From contig NZ_CP047130.1 of NCBI RefSeq assembly GCF_009832865.1, positions 3,968,001-4,032,000 on the forward strand: a stretch of 64,000 nucleotides of DNA, read 5' to 3'. The notes beneath the pieces are model-generated. The model saw only the letters and a list, made by a program, of their open reading frames with translations, was not told where the DNA came from and made no database searches. Of this stretch, positions 20,277 through 30,079 are shown in pieces; the first letter of the stretch is position 1; each line of letters starts with the position of its first letter. The position numbers were made by a program, and so were the translations under genes. The stretch is from Colwellia sp. 20A7. GTDB taxonomy: Bacteria > Pseudomonadota > Gammaproteobacteria > Enterobacterales > Alteromonadaceae.

Positions 20277-20792
20277 ATGATTAAATTTTTATTACTATTA
20301 ATACTTATATCCATCATTACTCCCATTAACGCGAGTACCACTAAAATATACCTTTGGCGTAATGAAGCTGGCCAACTAGTGTATTCAGATACCCCATCAC
20401 CAGGCGCAGAAGAAGTAAAAACCAACCCAGGGCATGTAATAAAATCATCAAGCTCGATAGATATACAAGTACTTGATATTCAAAAAAAGATAGTACCTGA
20501 AGATTACAAAATCATAATTAATAACCCTAAAAATAATGACACAGTCCGTGATAATACGGGATCTGTTCTTGTTAGTGCTGTAATACAGCCGAGATTTAAG
20601 CGTGGCTTAAAAGTTCAGCTTATTTTAGATGGCAAAACTTATCAAAATCCTCAAAGTCACACTCAATTTTCTCTTCGAAATATTGACCGCGGTGAACATC
20701 AAATAAAAATGCAAGTATTCAACGAAGAAGGCAAGGTAATTGCATTATCTGAACCTATAACGTTTTATATGCATAGAGCCTCTATTAATTAG
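20277..20792 (+). CDS. Exported DUF4124 domain protein
   Basis: A 171-residue protein with a cleavable signal peptide (hydrophobic residues 2-17, then INAS). It has an N-terminal DUF4124 motif (KIYLWRNEAGQLVYSDTPSPGA, about 23-46) and a C-terminal beta-rich segment resembling an Ig-like fold (VLVSAVIQPRFKRGLKVQLILDGK). The function is unknown; it presumably acts in the periplasm. Genes of this family are often found between glnA and ntrB in marine gammaproteobacteria, as here, but a role in nitrogen control has not been shown to my knowledge. Confidence 0.85.
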   Translation: MIKFLLLLILISIITPINASTTKIYLWRNEAGQLVYSDTPSPGAEEVKTNPGHVIKSSSSIDIQVLDIQKKIVPEDYKIIINNPKNNDTVRDNTGSVLVSAVIQPRFKRGLKVQLILDGKTYQNPQSHTQFSLRNIDRGEHQIKMQVFNEEGKVIALSEPITFYMHRASIN

Positions 20793-20861
20793 TGAAAATT
20801 AGCACTAAATAGCTGCATTTAGCACTGCAAATAAAACCTTTCTAGAATATACTAAATTGAG

Positions 20862-20878
20862 AGCACCAAATTAGTGCA
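20862..20878 (+). promoter_or_regulatory. NtrC-like site upstream of ntrB
   Basis: AGCACCAAATTAGTGCA differs from TGCAC-N7-GTGCA at a single base and lies 24 bp before the ntrB start codon. A site this close to the gene would suit autorepression of ntrBC by NtrC, as at the E. coli glnL promoter. That role is inferred. Confidence 0.6.
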
Positions 20879-20901
20879 TCACTGTAGAAGCATGGGACTT
20901 T

Positions 20902-21975
20902 ATGTTGCACACAAGACAAGATATCCAACGACTTAAATTAAGTTATCAGCAGACTCTCGCGAATCAATTAGTGACTGCGGTGCTTATACTCGATCAAAAA
21001 TTAAATATTTGTTACCTAAACCCTGCTGCCGAAGCTCTGCTAATAAAGAGTTTATACAAACTATATGGCAGTCCTTTTGATTTAATATTCGCAAATACAT
21101 CAATAACTAAATCACGTTTAGAACAGTTGCTTACGACGGGACAAGAATTTACTGATAGCGAAATAGTGATAGAGTTTAATAAAAATCATCGTTTTACAGC
21201 AGAAGTAACAGCCTCATCAGTCGAATTTTATCGTATTCCTCACATACTGATTGAGTTCAAACAAATTGATCAACAGAAACAAATCAGCCTTGAAATTTTT
21301 CAACATCAACAATGGATTGCTGCTCGCGACTTAATAAAAGGTTTAGCGCATGAAATTAAAAATCCGCTTGGGGGTCTTCGTGGTGCAGCTCAGTTATTAA
21401 ATAAAGAGCTTGATGAAGAGCAGCAAGAATACACAGCGATGATTATAGAACAAGCTGACAGATTAACTAACTTAGTAGACCGTTTATTAGGTCCAAATCA
21501 ATTACCACAAGTCAAAAGTTATAATATTCATTCTGTATTAGAAAAAGTATGCCAAGTGGTTAACTTTTCAAGCGAACAGGAAATAGAGTTAAAACGTGAT
21601 TACGATCCCTCAATTCCTAACATAGAATGTGATCAAGAAAAAATACAACAAGCTGTATTAAATATTGTGAATAACGCTATTCAAGCAATAAAGTCAGACA
21701 ATAAAATAACCATAAAAACACGAATAGCCAGTAATGCAACGATTAACGGTAAGCAAATAAAACTGGCAGTAAAAATTAGCATTATTGATGACGGACCAGG
21801 TATTCCAGAAAAGATACAAGATACGTTGTTTTATCCTATGGTATCAGGGCGATCAAATGGAACAGGTTTAGGGTTATCTATTTCGCAAACTTTAATAAAT
21901 CAGCACCAAGGCAAACTTTCTTGCCAAAGTCGTCCAGGACATACAGAGTTTATAATACTCCTACCTTTAAGCTAG
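20902..21975 (+). CDS. ntrB: Nitrogen regulation sensor kinase NtrB (NR-II)
   Basis: A soluble 357-residue kinase/phosphatase that responds to PII and controls NtrC phosphorylation. It has a PAS domain at about 15-125, a HisKA domain with His150 (KGLAHEIKNPLGGLRGAAQL) and an HATPase domain (N-box NIVNNAIQAI, DDGPGIP, GTGLGLSI). Absence of membrane helices and the GLAHEIKNPLGG signature are typical of NtrB. It is preceded by a possible NtrC site and followed 61 bp later by ntrC, so they form one operon. Confidence 0.96.
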   Translation: MLHTRQDIQRLKLSYQQTLANQLVTAVLILDQKLNICYLNPAAEALLIKSLYKLYGSPFDLIFANTSITKSRLEQLLTTGQEFTDSEIVIEFNKNHRFTAEVTASSVEFYRIPHILIEFKQIDQQKQISLEIFQHQQWIAARDLIKGLAHEIKNPLGGLRGAAQLLNKELDEEQQEYTAMIIEQADRLTNLVDRLLGPNQLPQVKSYNIHSVLEKVCQVVNFSSEQEIELKRDYDPSIPNIECDQEKIQQAVLNIVNNAIQAIKSDNKITIKTRIASNATINGKQIKLAVKISIIDDGPGIPEKIQDTLFYPMVSGRSNGTGLGLSISQTLINQHQGKLSCQSRPGHTEFIILLPLS

Positions 21976-22036
21976 TTATACGCTTTTTTATTTAGGACTA
22001 TGAAACACAACTTTAAAAATTAACACAAGAGAATAC

Positions 22037-23440
22037 ATGATGATTACTGAACAAGTATGGATAGTTGATGACGACAGCTCAATTCGCTGGGTGTTAGAAA
22101 AAGCCTTTACTAAAGCCAATATAACTACAGCCTCATTTGAAAGCGCCAGTAATTTATTAATAGCGCTTGATCATGATCAGCCAGAGGTCATTATATCTGA
22201 TATAAGAATGCCAGATATTGACGGCATGAGTTTACTTAACACGATTAGTAAAGATCACCCTCATATTCCCGTTATTATCATGACAGCACATTCAGATTTA
22301 GACAGTGCTGTGAATGCTTATCAAGGAGGTGCATTTGAATATTTACCTAAACCTTTTGATATGGATGAAGCTGTAACACTGACAAAACGCGCATTAACAC
22401 ATGCTCAGGAACAGAATGCCAAGAACCAACAAAATGATGTTACCCCACTAGCGGCGGGCTTAATTGGTGAAGCCCCTGCAATGCAGGAAGTATTTCGAGC
22501 TATCGGGCGATTATCTCGTTCAAGTATCAGTGTTTTAATCAATGGTGAGTCAGGTACAGGTAAAGAATTAGTCGCTCATGCCCTGCACTCTCATAGCCCA
22601 CGCTCTCAAGCACCATTCATTCCTCTAAATATGGCAGCTATACCTAAAGATCTTATCGAATCTGAGCTATTTGGTCATGAGAAAGGCGCATTTACTGGTG
22701 CAAATTCCGTACGCCAAGGAAGATTTGAACAAGCACATGGTGGTACATTATTTCTTGATGAAATAGGTGATATGCCACTCGAGATTCAAACTCGTTTATT
22801 ACGCGTATTATCAGATGGTCAATTTTATCGGGTTGGCGGTCATTCACCAGTGCAGGTTGATGTACGTATTATCGCAGCAACTCATCAAAACCTAGAAGAC
22901 AGAGTTAACAATAATGAATTTAGAGAGGATTTGTTTCATCGTCTTAATGTTATCCGTATCCAATTGCCTAGTTTACGCGAAAGAAAAGAAGATATAGTTC
23001 AATTAAGTCAGCATTTTCTCAAACAAGCCGCTAACGAATTAAGTGTTGAGCCTAAAACCATCAGCAAGAAAGCTGCTGCATTCTTAGAGCAATTTCAATG
23101 GCCGGGTAATGTTAGACAACTTGAAAACATTTGTCGATTTCTGACGGTAATGGCCAGTGGCCAAGAAATATTATTAGAAGATTTACCGAGCGAGCTTACT
23201 GAAAAAACAGTACAAACAAGTTCAACTAACGCATCATGGCAGTCAGCACTTAGCGATTGGATGGATCAAGAATTAGCGCAAGGCAGTAATGCAATCTTAG
23301 AAGTCGCTATGCCTGAGTTTGAGAAAATAATGTTAGAGCGTGCATTAATTTTCACCCAAGGCCACAAACAAGATGCAGCCAAAAAGTTGGGATGGGGAAG
23401 AAATACATTAACAAGAAAACTAAAAGAGTTAGATCTATAG
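22037..23440 (+). CDS. ntrC: Nitrogen regulator NtrC (NR-I), sigma-54 enhancer-binding protein
   Basis: A 467-residue activator with a receiver domain ([15 protein letters not shown]; phospho-Asp55 in [11 protein letters not shown]), an AAA+ domain (Walker [16 protein letters not shown], sigma-54 contact loop [16 protein letters not shown]) and a C-terminal Fis-type HTH ([18 protein letters not shown]). It activates sigma-54 promoters such as glnA in this window. Two adjacent ATGs open the gene; either could be used. It is convergent with the merC-like gene with only 4 bp between stop codons. Confidence 0.97.
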   Translation: MMITEQVWIVDDDSSIRWVLEKAFTKANITTASFESASNLLIALDHDQPEVIISDIRMPDIDGMSLLNTISKDHPHIPVIIMTAHSDLDSAVNAYQGGAFEYLPKPFDMDEAVTLTKRALTHAQEQNAKNQQNDVTPLAAGLIGEAPAMQEVFRAIGRLSRSSISVLINGESGTGKELVAHALHSHSPRSQAPFIPLNMAAIPKDLIESELFGHEKGAFTGANSVRQGRFEQAHGGTLFLDEIGDMPLEIQTRLLRVLSDGQFYRVGGHSPVQVDVRIIAATHQNLEDRVNNNEFREDLFHRLNVIRIQLPSLRERKEDIVQLSQHFLKQAANELSVEPKTISKKAAAFLEQFQWPGNVRQLENICRFLTVMASGQEILLEDLPSELTEKTVQTSSTNASWQSALSDWMDQELAQGSNAILEVAMPEFEKIMLERALIFTQGHKQDAAKKLGWGRNTLTRKLKELDL

Positions 23441-23444
23441 CTAA

Positions 23445-23828
23445 TTATGAAGGACTACATGTCTCATCGTCACATTGCTTACAGTTATTACATAACCTAA
23501 GATTAATAAAATGTGCTGCGATGATTAACGTTGCGCCACCGGCGATAAAGTAGATTTCTAATGCTTCAGAGAAATCATGCTTTATCCAATATAGAGCAAT
23601 ACCTAAATAGAGCAAATAAAAGGGATATAAGCGTCTATGATAACGTTTAAATCCCGAGAAAAGCGCTATAGTGCCTAGGGCTGCGGTCATTAATAAAAAG
23701 ACATGCTCCCAAGTATGATCAGCTAAAAAGCTCAAGCCCAATAATGGTAAAATGGGCAGCAGAATAGGTAAAAGTATGCAATGTAGTGCACATAATGAAG
23801 TGGCTGTAATACCTATACGATCTAACAT
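23445..23828 (-). CDS. MerC-like small membrane protein
   Basis: A 127-residue protein with four hydrophobic segments. It shows the MerC-type start GITATSLCALHCILLPILLP, with Cys13 and Cys17 in the first helix, and a C-terminal cysteine cluster (LCNNCKQCDDETC) that could bind metal. Plasmid MerC proteins import mercuric ions, but chromosomal members next to no mer genes have no established role and may handle another metal such as zinc. No merR, merA or merP is present nearby. A 12-bp palindrome lies in the promoter region. It is convergent with ntrC. Confidence 0.8.
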   Translation of the reverse strand: MLDRIGITATSLCALHCILLPILLPILPLLGLSFLADHTWEHVFLLMTAALGTIALFSGFKRYHRRLYPFYLLYLGIALYWIKHDFSEALEIYFIAGGATLIIAAHFINLRLCNNCKQCDDETCSPS

Positions 23829-23996
23829 GGTTTTTCACTTTTCAAATTAAACATAAATAACACCTACTCTACTTTCATCAGTTTCACGCTATAAAGGTCA
23901 TACAATATTTATCAATATAAACACGTATTATCTACAAATAGACTAGATTGACGAACAGTAAGGCAGCTAATTTTTTGCTATAATATCACAATTGAT

Positions 23997-24008
23997 ATGT
24001 TATAACAT
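23997..24008. promoter_or_regulatory. Palindrome upstream of the merC-like gene, possible metalloregulator site
   Basis: ATGTTATAACAT is a perfect 12-bp palindrome about 170 bp upstream of the merC-like start codon and just past the epmA stop. It resembles half of a Zur box (ATGTTATA-type sequence), but the full Zur consensus is not met. The role is uncertain. Confidence 0.35.
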
Positions 24009-24035
24009 TAATAAAATAGGCCTGATGATAAAGTA

Positions 24036-25013
24036 CTATGCATTAGCGATAGGAAAAGTGATAACTTGTTCTATGTGATCTGCATTCAAAGCCAGCATAA
24101 TCAAGCGATCAATGCCTAAAGCAACACCTGAACATTGTGGTAAACCGTGTGATAACGCCGAAATAAAATTTTGATCGATACCTTTTTCTTGTAAATTTAA
24201 ATCCTTTCTTTGTGCATTGTCTTCTTGAAAACGTTGAACTTGAACTTCGTGGTTTGTTAATTCATTAAAGCCATTGACTAACTCTACCCCTTGATAATAA
24301 CACTCAAAACGTTGTGCTACCCTGTTATCAGCTGGGCATAATTTAGCTAAAGAGGCTTGAGACTTTGGAAAATTATAAACAAAGCATGGCTCACTTTGAC
24401 CTATAAGTGGTTCAATAATTTCACAAAAAATAAACTGCAGTAGAATGTCATTATCATCTTCTTTTACTAACCAATCACTCAGCTTATTTTTGCTACTAAT
24501 TAACGCAAGTAAATCATCACGTGAGGCAGTTAATGGGTCAAGGTCCGTATATTCGATAAATAAATCTTGATACGTTTTCTGGATGGGCTCAGCGCAATGT
24601 AGAATAGTTTTCAATAACTCTCCTACTTCATTCATTAAGTCAAAATGATCAAAATTAATTCGGTACCACTCAAGTAAAGTGAACTCAGGGTTATGATATT
24701 TACCAAACTCCTCATGACGAAATGCTTTAGCTATTTGAAAAATACAGCCATAGCCTGATGCTAATAAGCGTTTCATGTGAAATTCTGGCGACGTTTGTAA
24801 ATATAAAGGAATAGATTTATTTATAGGACTGTCAGCAAGGAAGTTATATCGGCAAGTTAACCCTTCTAAATGTACATCAGTTACCGTTCCTTGAGATAAA
24901 GAAGGCGTTTCAACTTCAAGAACATCACGTTCAACAAAGAACTGACGAATCTGTTGTAATATTTTAGCCCGCTGCTGTGCATTTTCCCACGAGAGTGTTG
25001 ACTGCCAAGACAT
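24036..25013 (-). CDS. epmA: EF-P-(R)-beta-lysine ligase
   Basis: EpmA (GenX/PoxA/YjeA) is a truncated class II lysyl-tRNA synthetase paralogue that attaches beta-lysine to elongation factor P, helping ribosomes pass proline runs. The 325-residue length is right; it lacks the anticodon-binding domain. Class II motifs are visible: QTSPEFHMKRLLASG, IFQIAKAFRHEEFGKYHNPEFTLLEWYR and the C-terminal GVALGIDRLIMLAL. It starts MSWQSTLSWENAQQRAKI. It lies downstream of tufA but is separated from it by a terminator. Confidence 0.95.
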   Translation of the reverse strand: MSWQSTLSWENAQQRAKILQQIRQFFVERDVLEVETPSLSQGTVTDVHLEGLTCRYNFLADSPINKSIPLYLQTSPEFHMKRLLASGYGCIFQIAKAFRHEEFGKYHNPEFTLLEWYRINFDHFDLMNEVGELLKTILHCAEPIQKTYQDLFIEYTDLDPLTASRDDLLALISSKNKLSDWLVKEDDNDILLQFIFCEIIEPLIGQSEPCFVYNFPKSQASLAKLCPADNRVAQRFECYYQGVELVNGFNELTNHEVQVQRFQEDNAQRKDLNLQEKGIDQNFISALSHGLPQCSGVALGIDRLIMLALNADHIEQVITFPIANA

Positions 25014-25055
25014 GATGACCCTTTATTAGCTTTTATGTTTTCTTTTTTTAAAAAC

Positions 25056-25081
25056 AAAAAAGGCCGCAGAAGCGACCTTTT
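25056..25081 (-). terminator. tufA terminator
   Basis: On the minus strand the stem AAAAGGTCGC / GCGGCCTTTT (one mismatch, loop TTCT) runs into a T-rich tract. An identical hairpin follows tufB at 45413-45438. Confidence 0.75.
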
Positions 25082-25124
25082 CAATGTACTTATCTAATAG
25101 ATAATATTGATGGATTAATTTAGT

Positions 25125-25208
25125 GCTAGATGCAGGGTTAGCAAAGCGGAAGCACAGAGTTGACATTAGTCAATGAGTACTTCCAATGCCGCTAACACAA
25201 ACTCTAGC
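25125..25208 (-). other. Nested long hairpin in the tufA 3' untranslated region
   Basis: Four nested stems occur in order: GCTAGA / TCTAGC, GTTAGC / GCTAAC, GGAAG / CTTCC and TTGAC / GTCAA. They are separated by roughly symmetric internal loops. The element lies between the tufA stop codon and its terminator. Every base is repeated in the tufB copy. Whether it is a processing site, a small RNA or an mRNA stabiliser is unknown. Confidence 0.6.
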
Positions 25209-25224
25209 GCAAATTAGTTATCAA

Positions 25225-26409
25225 TTAGTCTAGAATTGCAGAAACAACACCAGCACCAACAGTACGACCACCTTCACGGATTGCGAAGCGTAAACCTTCG
25301 TCCATCGCTACTGGGTTGATTAGCTCAACAACAAACTTAAGGTTGTCGCCAGGCATTACCATTTCAACACCTTCAGGAAGCTCTACAGCACCTGTGATAT
25401 CTGTTGTACGGAAGTAAAACTGTGGACGGTAACCTTTGAAGAATGGAGTATGACGACCACCTTCATCTTTACTTAACACGTATACTTCTGATTCGAATTT
25501 AGTATGAGGTAAGATTGAACCAGGTGCACATAGTACTTGACCACGTTCAACATCTTCACGCTTAAGACCACGTAGAAGAACACCACAGTTCTCGCCAGCA
25601 CGACCTTCGTCAAGAAGCTTACGGAACATTTCAACACCTGTACAAGTTGATTTTTGTGTATCACGGATACCAACAACTTCTACTTCTTCACCAACTTTGA
25701 TGATACCACGTTCAACACGACCCGTTACAACAGTACCACGACCAGCGATTGAGAATACATCTTCGATAGGCATGATGAATGCACCGTCGATTGCACGCTC
25801 TGGCTCTGGAATGTAAGTGTCTAATTGGTCAGCAAGTTCAATTACTTTCGCTTCCCATTTTTCTTCGCCTTGTAAAGCACCTAGTGCTGAACCTTGGATT
25901 ACTGGTAAGTCATCACCTGGGAAGTCATATTCAGAAAGTAGTTCACGGATTTCCATTTCTACTAATTCTAATAACTCTTCATCATCAACAACATCACATT
26001 TGTTCATGAATACGATGATGTAAGGAACACCAACTTGACGAGAAAGTAAGATATGCTCACGTGTTTGTGGCATAGGACCATCTGTAGCAGCAACTACTAA
26101 GATAGCGCCATCCATTTGTGCAGCACCAGTGATCATGTTTTTGATGTAATCAGCATGGCCAGGACAATCTACGTGTGCGTAGTGACGTGTTTCTGTATCG
26201 TACTCGATGTGAGAAGTATTGATTGTAATACCACGCTCACGCTCTTCAGGAGCATTATCGATTTGTGCGAAATCTTTAACTTCACCACCGTGAACTTTAG
26301 TTAATACCGCAGAGATAGCAGCAGTTAAAGTTGTTTTACCGTGATCAACGTGTCCAATAGTACCAACGTTTACATGTGGTTTATTACGTTCAAATTTTTC
26401 TTTAGCCAT
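25225..26409 (-). CDS. tufA: Elongation factor Tu (copy A)
   Basis: EF-Tu delivers aminoacyl-tRNA to the ribosome as a GTP complex. The 394-residue product has GTPase motifs [10 protein letters not shown] (P-loop), [12 protein letters not shown] and NKCD, plus the three-domain EF-Tu sequence throughout. It is the last gene of the rpsL-rpsG-fusA-tufA (str) operon, 88 bp after fusA. The protein is identical to that of tufB at 45582-46766. The two DNA copies differ almost only in the first 290 bp, and the next 176 bp of downstream flank are identical. This is evidence of gene conversion. Confidence 0.99.
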   Translation of the reverse strand: MAKEKFERNKPHVNVGTIGHVDHGKTTLTAAISAVLTKVHGGEVKDFAQIDNAPEERERGITINTSHIEYDTETRHYAHVDCPGHADYIKNMITGAAQMDGAILVVAATDGPMPQTREHILLSRQVGVPYIIVFMNKCDVVDDEELLELVEMEIRELLSEYDFPGDDLPVIQGSALGALQGEEKWEAKVIELADQLDTYIPEPERAIDGAFIMPIEDVFSIAGRGTVVTGRVERGIIKVGEEVEVVGIRDTQKSTCTGVEMFRKLLDEGRAGENCGVLLRGLKREDVERGQVLCAPGSILPHTKFESEVYVLSKDEGGRHTPFFKGYRPQFYFRTTDITGAVELPEGVEMVMPGDNLKFVVELINPVAMDEGLRFAIREGGRTVGAGVVSAILD

Positions 26410-26497
26410 TTTTCAATTACCTTAAAGTTTCTTTTGCTATAAAAAATAAAAGCAACAGTCAAAATGACCGCGCTTGTTGTAAATCATTAATGGATCT

Positions 26498-28597
26498 CTA
26501 ACGAGTTTCCATTATTTTTTGTGCTACCAATTTCGGTGCTTCATTATACTGCTGAAACTCCATAGAGTAAGATGCACGACCTTGTGTAGCACTACGCAAG
26601 TCGGTAGCATAACCGAACATTTCGGCTAAGGGTACCAATGCATTTACAATTTTCGAACCTGCCGGACCTTCGTCCATACCGTCTATAATACCTCGACGGC
26701 GGTTTAAATCACCTACAACATCACCCATATTGGCTTCTGGTGTAGTTACTTCAACTTTCATTATCGGCTCTAAAATAACAGGGTTAGCTTCAAGCGCCCC
26801 TTTTCTAAAGCCCATAGATGCAGCAACTTTAAATGCCATCTCGTTAGAGTCGACATCATGAAAAGAGCCATCATAAAGTGTAACCTTTATATCTAACAAT
26901 GGATAACCAGCAATAACACCACTGTCCATTTGCTCTTTACAACCTTTTTCTATCGCAGGGATAAATTCTTTTGGTACAGCACCACCAACGATTTCGTTAA
27001 TAAACTCGAAACCAGCACCTTCTTCATTTGGTTCCATTTTCAACCAAACATGACCAAATTGTCCTTTACCACCCGATTGACGTACAAATTTTCCTTCGAC
27101 TTCAACCGTACTACGAATTGTTTCTCGATAAGAAACTTGTGGGTTACCCACATTACATTCGACACCAAATTCACGCTTCATACGTTCGACAAGAATATCT
27201 AAGTGTAGTTCACCCATACCCGATATAATAGTTTGCCCAGTTTCATCATCCGTTGCTACTTTAAATGATGGATCTTCTGCCGCAAGTTTACCTAATGCAA
27301 CACCCATTTTTTCTTGTGCTGCAAGTGTTCTTGGCTCTACCGCAACCGAAATGACTGGTTCAGGAAATTCCATACGTTCTAGTGTAATTACGTTTCCACC
27401 GTCACATAAAGTATCACCCGTAGTCACATCTTTCAAACCTATTGCTGCAGCAATATCACCTGCACGTACTTCTTGAATTTCTTTTCTATCATTAGCATGC
27501 ATTTGAACAATGCGGCCAAAACGTTCTTTTTTGCCTTTAACTGGGTTATATACACTGTCACCAGTTTTTACAACACCGGAATATACACGGAAAAAAGTCA
27601 GTGTACCAACAAACGGGTCAGTCGCTATTTTAAAAGCAAGTGCAGAAAATGGCGCACTATCCTCTGCTGGACGTGTACCTTCTGTTTCATCTTTATCGTC
27701 ATTAATACCGGTAATCGCAGCTACTTCTGAAGGCGAAGGTAAGTATTCAATAACCGCATCCAGTACAGCTTGCACGCCTTTATTTTTAAAAGCACTACCA
27801 CAGCCGCATAAGATTATCTCGTTGGCTATAGTTCGAGTTCGTAAACCTAATTTTATCTCGTCTTCAGTTAAATCACCTTCTTCAAGGTATTTATCCATCA
27901 ACTCATCATTAGCTTCAGCAGCCTCTGATACTAAATTGTCACGCCACTCTTCTGCGATACCTTGCAAATCAGCTGGAATATCTTCATAGGTGAAAGTCAT
28001 ACCGTGATCACTTTCATTCCAATTGATAGCCTTCATTTTAACTAGATCAACAATCCCTTGAAAATCATCTTCAGCACCAATAGGAATATAAATAGGAACT
28101 GCATTAGCACCTAAACGTGTTTTAAGTTGCTCTACAACAGAAAAGAAGTCGGCACCCGTTCTATCCATTTTATTAACAAATACTATACGTGGTACGGCAT
28201 ATTTTTCCATTTGACGCCAAACTGTTTCAGTTTGAGGTTGAACACCAGATGAACCACATAAAACAAGTACTGCGCCATCAAGCACACGTAACGAACGTTC
28301 AACTTCGATGGTAAAGTCAACATGACCAGGCGTATCAATAATATTGATATGATGATCATCAAATTGTGCTTCCATCCCCTTCCAGAAACAAGTAATTGCA
28401 GCAGAGGTGATTGTTATACCACGCTCTTGCTCTTGCTCCATCCAGTCCGTAGTTGCTGCACCGTCGTGAACTTCACCAATTTTATGTGATAATCCAGTAT
28501 AAAATAATATACGTTCTGTGGTTGTCGTTTTACCTGCATCTACATGCGCACAAATACCGATATTACGATAGCGCTCTATAGGGGTGATACGGGCCAA
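26498..28597 (-). CDS. fusA: Elongation factor G, with TTG start codon
   Basis: EF-G drives translocation and, with RRF, ribosome recycling. About 699 residues. The start fits [20 protein letters not shown], the normal EF-G N-terminus; other motifs are [25 protein letters not shown] and the domain IV/V sequence [11 protein letters not shown]. No ATG exists at this point. TTG at 28597 lies 8 bases after AGAGGAA, whereas TTG at 28603 is only 2 bases from it, so 28597 (giving [10 protein letters not shown]) is the best start. It is third in the str operon. Confidence 0.97.
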   Translation of the reverse strand: MARITPIERYRNIGICAHVDAGKTTTTERILFYTGLSHKIGEVHDGAATTDWMEQEQERGITITSAAITCFWKGMEAQFDDHHINIIDTPGHVDFTIEVERSLRVLDGAVLVLCGSSGVQPQTETVWRQMEKYAVPRIVFVNKMDRTGADFFSVVEQLKTRLGANAVPIYIPIGAEDDFQGIVDLVKMKAINWNESDHGMTFTYEDIPADLQGIAEEWRDNLVSEAAEANDELMDKYLEEGDLTEDEIKLGLRTRTIANEIILCGCGSAFKNKGVQAVLDAVIEYLPSPSEVAAITGINDDKDETEGTRPAEDSAPFSALAFKIATDPFVGTLTFFRVYSGVVKTGDSVYNPVKGKKERFGRIVQMHANDRKEIQEVRAGDIAAAIGLKDVTTGDTLCDGGNVITLERMEFPEPVISVAVEPRTLAAQEKMGVALGKLAAEDPSFKVATDDETGQTIISGMGELHLDILVERMKREFGVECNVGNPQVSYRETIRSTVEVEGKFVRQSGGKGQFGHVWLKMEPNEEGAGFEFINEIVGGAVPKEFIPAIEKGCKEQMDSGVIAGYPLLDIKVTLYDGSFHDVDSNEMAFKVAASMGFRKGALEANPVILEPIMKVEVTTPEANMGDVVGDLNRRRGIIDGMDEGPAGSKIVNALVPLAEMFGYATDLRSATQGRASYSMEFQQYNEAPKLVAQKIMETR

Positions 28598-28822
28598 TTT
28601 CAATTCCTCTTGCAGTTATTAATTTACTTAAAAGTAAAATTAAATAGCTAAATAATTAAATTAATTAAACATTCAATTTGATAAATTTTTAATTGATTTA
28701 ACCATGTTAAAAAACACATATTGTAAAAACAAGTATGGCTAGCAAGAGTAATCTTGCTAGCCATGTGTCTACTCAGAGGTAAATCTCTAAAGTAAACATT
28801 ACATTCAAACAGTACTTGGTTA

Positions 28823-29296
28823 TTACCAGCGGTAGTGAGCGAATGCTTTGTTAGCTTCAGCCATACGGTGAACGTCTTCACGTTTCTTAACCGCTGAACC
28901 TTTGCTGTCAGACGCATCTAACATTTCGTTAGCTAGGCGCTGAGCCATTGATTTTTCACCACGTTTACGAGCTGCTTCAACTAACCAACGCATGGCTAGA
29001 GCATTACGACGCACTGGACGTACTTCAACTGGCACTTGATAAGTTGAACCACCAACACGACGAGATTTAACTTCGACTTGTGGACGGATGTTATCTAGGG
29101 CTTCTTCGAACATCTCTAAATGAGTTTTCTCAGTATTTTTATCAGTTAAAATGTCTAATGCACCGTAAACAATTTTTTCTGCAGTAGATTTTTTACCATC
29201 AACCATAAGGATGTTGATGAATTTTGCTAAAAGTTCGTTATGGAACTTAGGATCTGGCAATATTTTACGTTGCCCTACGACGCGTCTTCTTGGCAT
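28823..29296 (-). CDS. rpsG: 30S ribosomal protein S7
   Basis: S7 is a primary 16S rRNA binder that nucleates assembly of the 30S head and contacts the E-site tRNA. The 157-residue length is typical. It opens [20 protein letters not shown] and contains [22 protein letters not shown]. It lies 119 bp after rpsL in the str operon. The 219-bp gap to fusA contains a purine/pyrimidine-symmetric segment around 28735-28765 (CTAGCAAGA / TCTTGCTAG) that could form a hairpin between the genes. Confidence 0.98.
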   Translation of the reverse strand: MPRRRVVGQRKILPDPKFHNELLAKFINILMVDGKKSTAEKIVYGALDILTDKNTEKTHLEMFEEALDNIRPQVEVKSRRVGGSTYQVPVEVRPVRRNALAMRWLVEAARKRGEKSMAQRLANEMLDASDSKGSAVKKREDVHRMAEANKAFAHYRW

Positions 29297-29415
29297 CTTA
29301 ATTCTCCGTGTTATTCAGGTTTTACCCAAAATATATAAATTTTAAAAATTTGTTAATTTGGCCTTACTTAACGTTTCTCATCTTCTACCTACCGAGTAGG
29401 TAAAGAGGGGAAAAC

Positions 29416-29802
<387 letters not shown>

Positions 29803-29920
29803 TTAGATAAAACAATGGGTAATTGTATTGACTAAGTTTGCCAAATCACCCGCTAATAAACGTGAAATAATCTTACCTTAAAATTCAATGTCTACTAGGC
29901 ACAGAATATAAGGTCGCGAA

Positions 29921-29949
29921 ATTCTATAGGTCAACGGCCTAAGTGTCAA
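29921..29949 (-). promoter_or_regulatory. Sigma-70 promoter of the str operon (rpsL)
   Basis: On the minus strand TTGACA, a 17-bp spacer and TAGAAT lie about 130 bp upstream of rpsL, just after the rpoC terminator. It allows rpsL-rpsG-fusA-tufA to be transcribed independently of rpoBC. Confidence 0.75.
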
Positions 29950-29982
29950 GTTATTAGTGTGCTTTAGGGTAACGATAGACAT

Positions 29983-30015
29983 AAAAAAACCGTACTCAAA
30001 AGAGTACGGTTTTTA
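29983..30015 (-). terminator. rpoBC operon terminator
   Basis: A 9-bp stem ACCGTACTC / GAGTACGGT with a 4-base loop is flanked by A- and T-runs, 65 bp downstream of the rpoC stop codon. Confidence 0.93.
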
Positions 30016-30079
30016 TTTAACATTTGTTATTTAAAGGTTAAACAATCAGCTTAACCTTAAATAATTAGTTGTTAACGTA

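Noticed and set aside
27510..27989. 159-codon plus-strand frame opposite fusA
   Set aside because: Antisense to a highly conserved gene with strong codon bias; no ribosome-binding site or recognisable domain.
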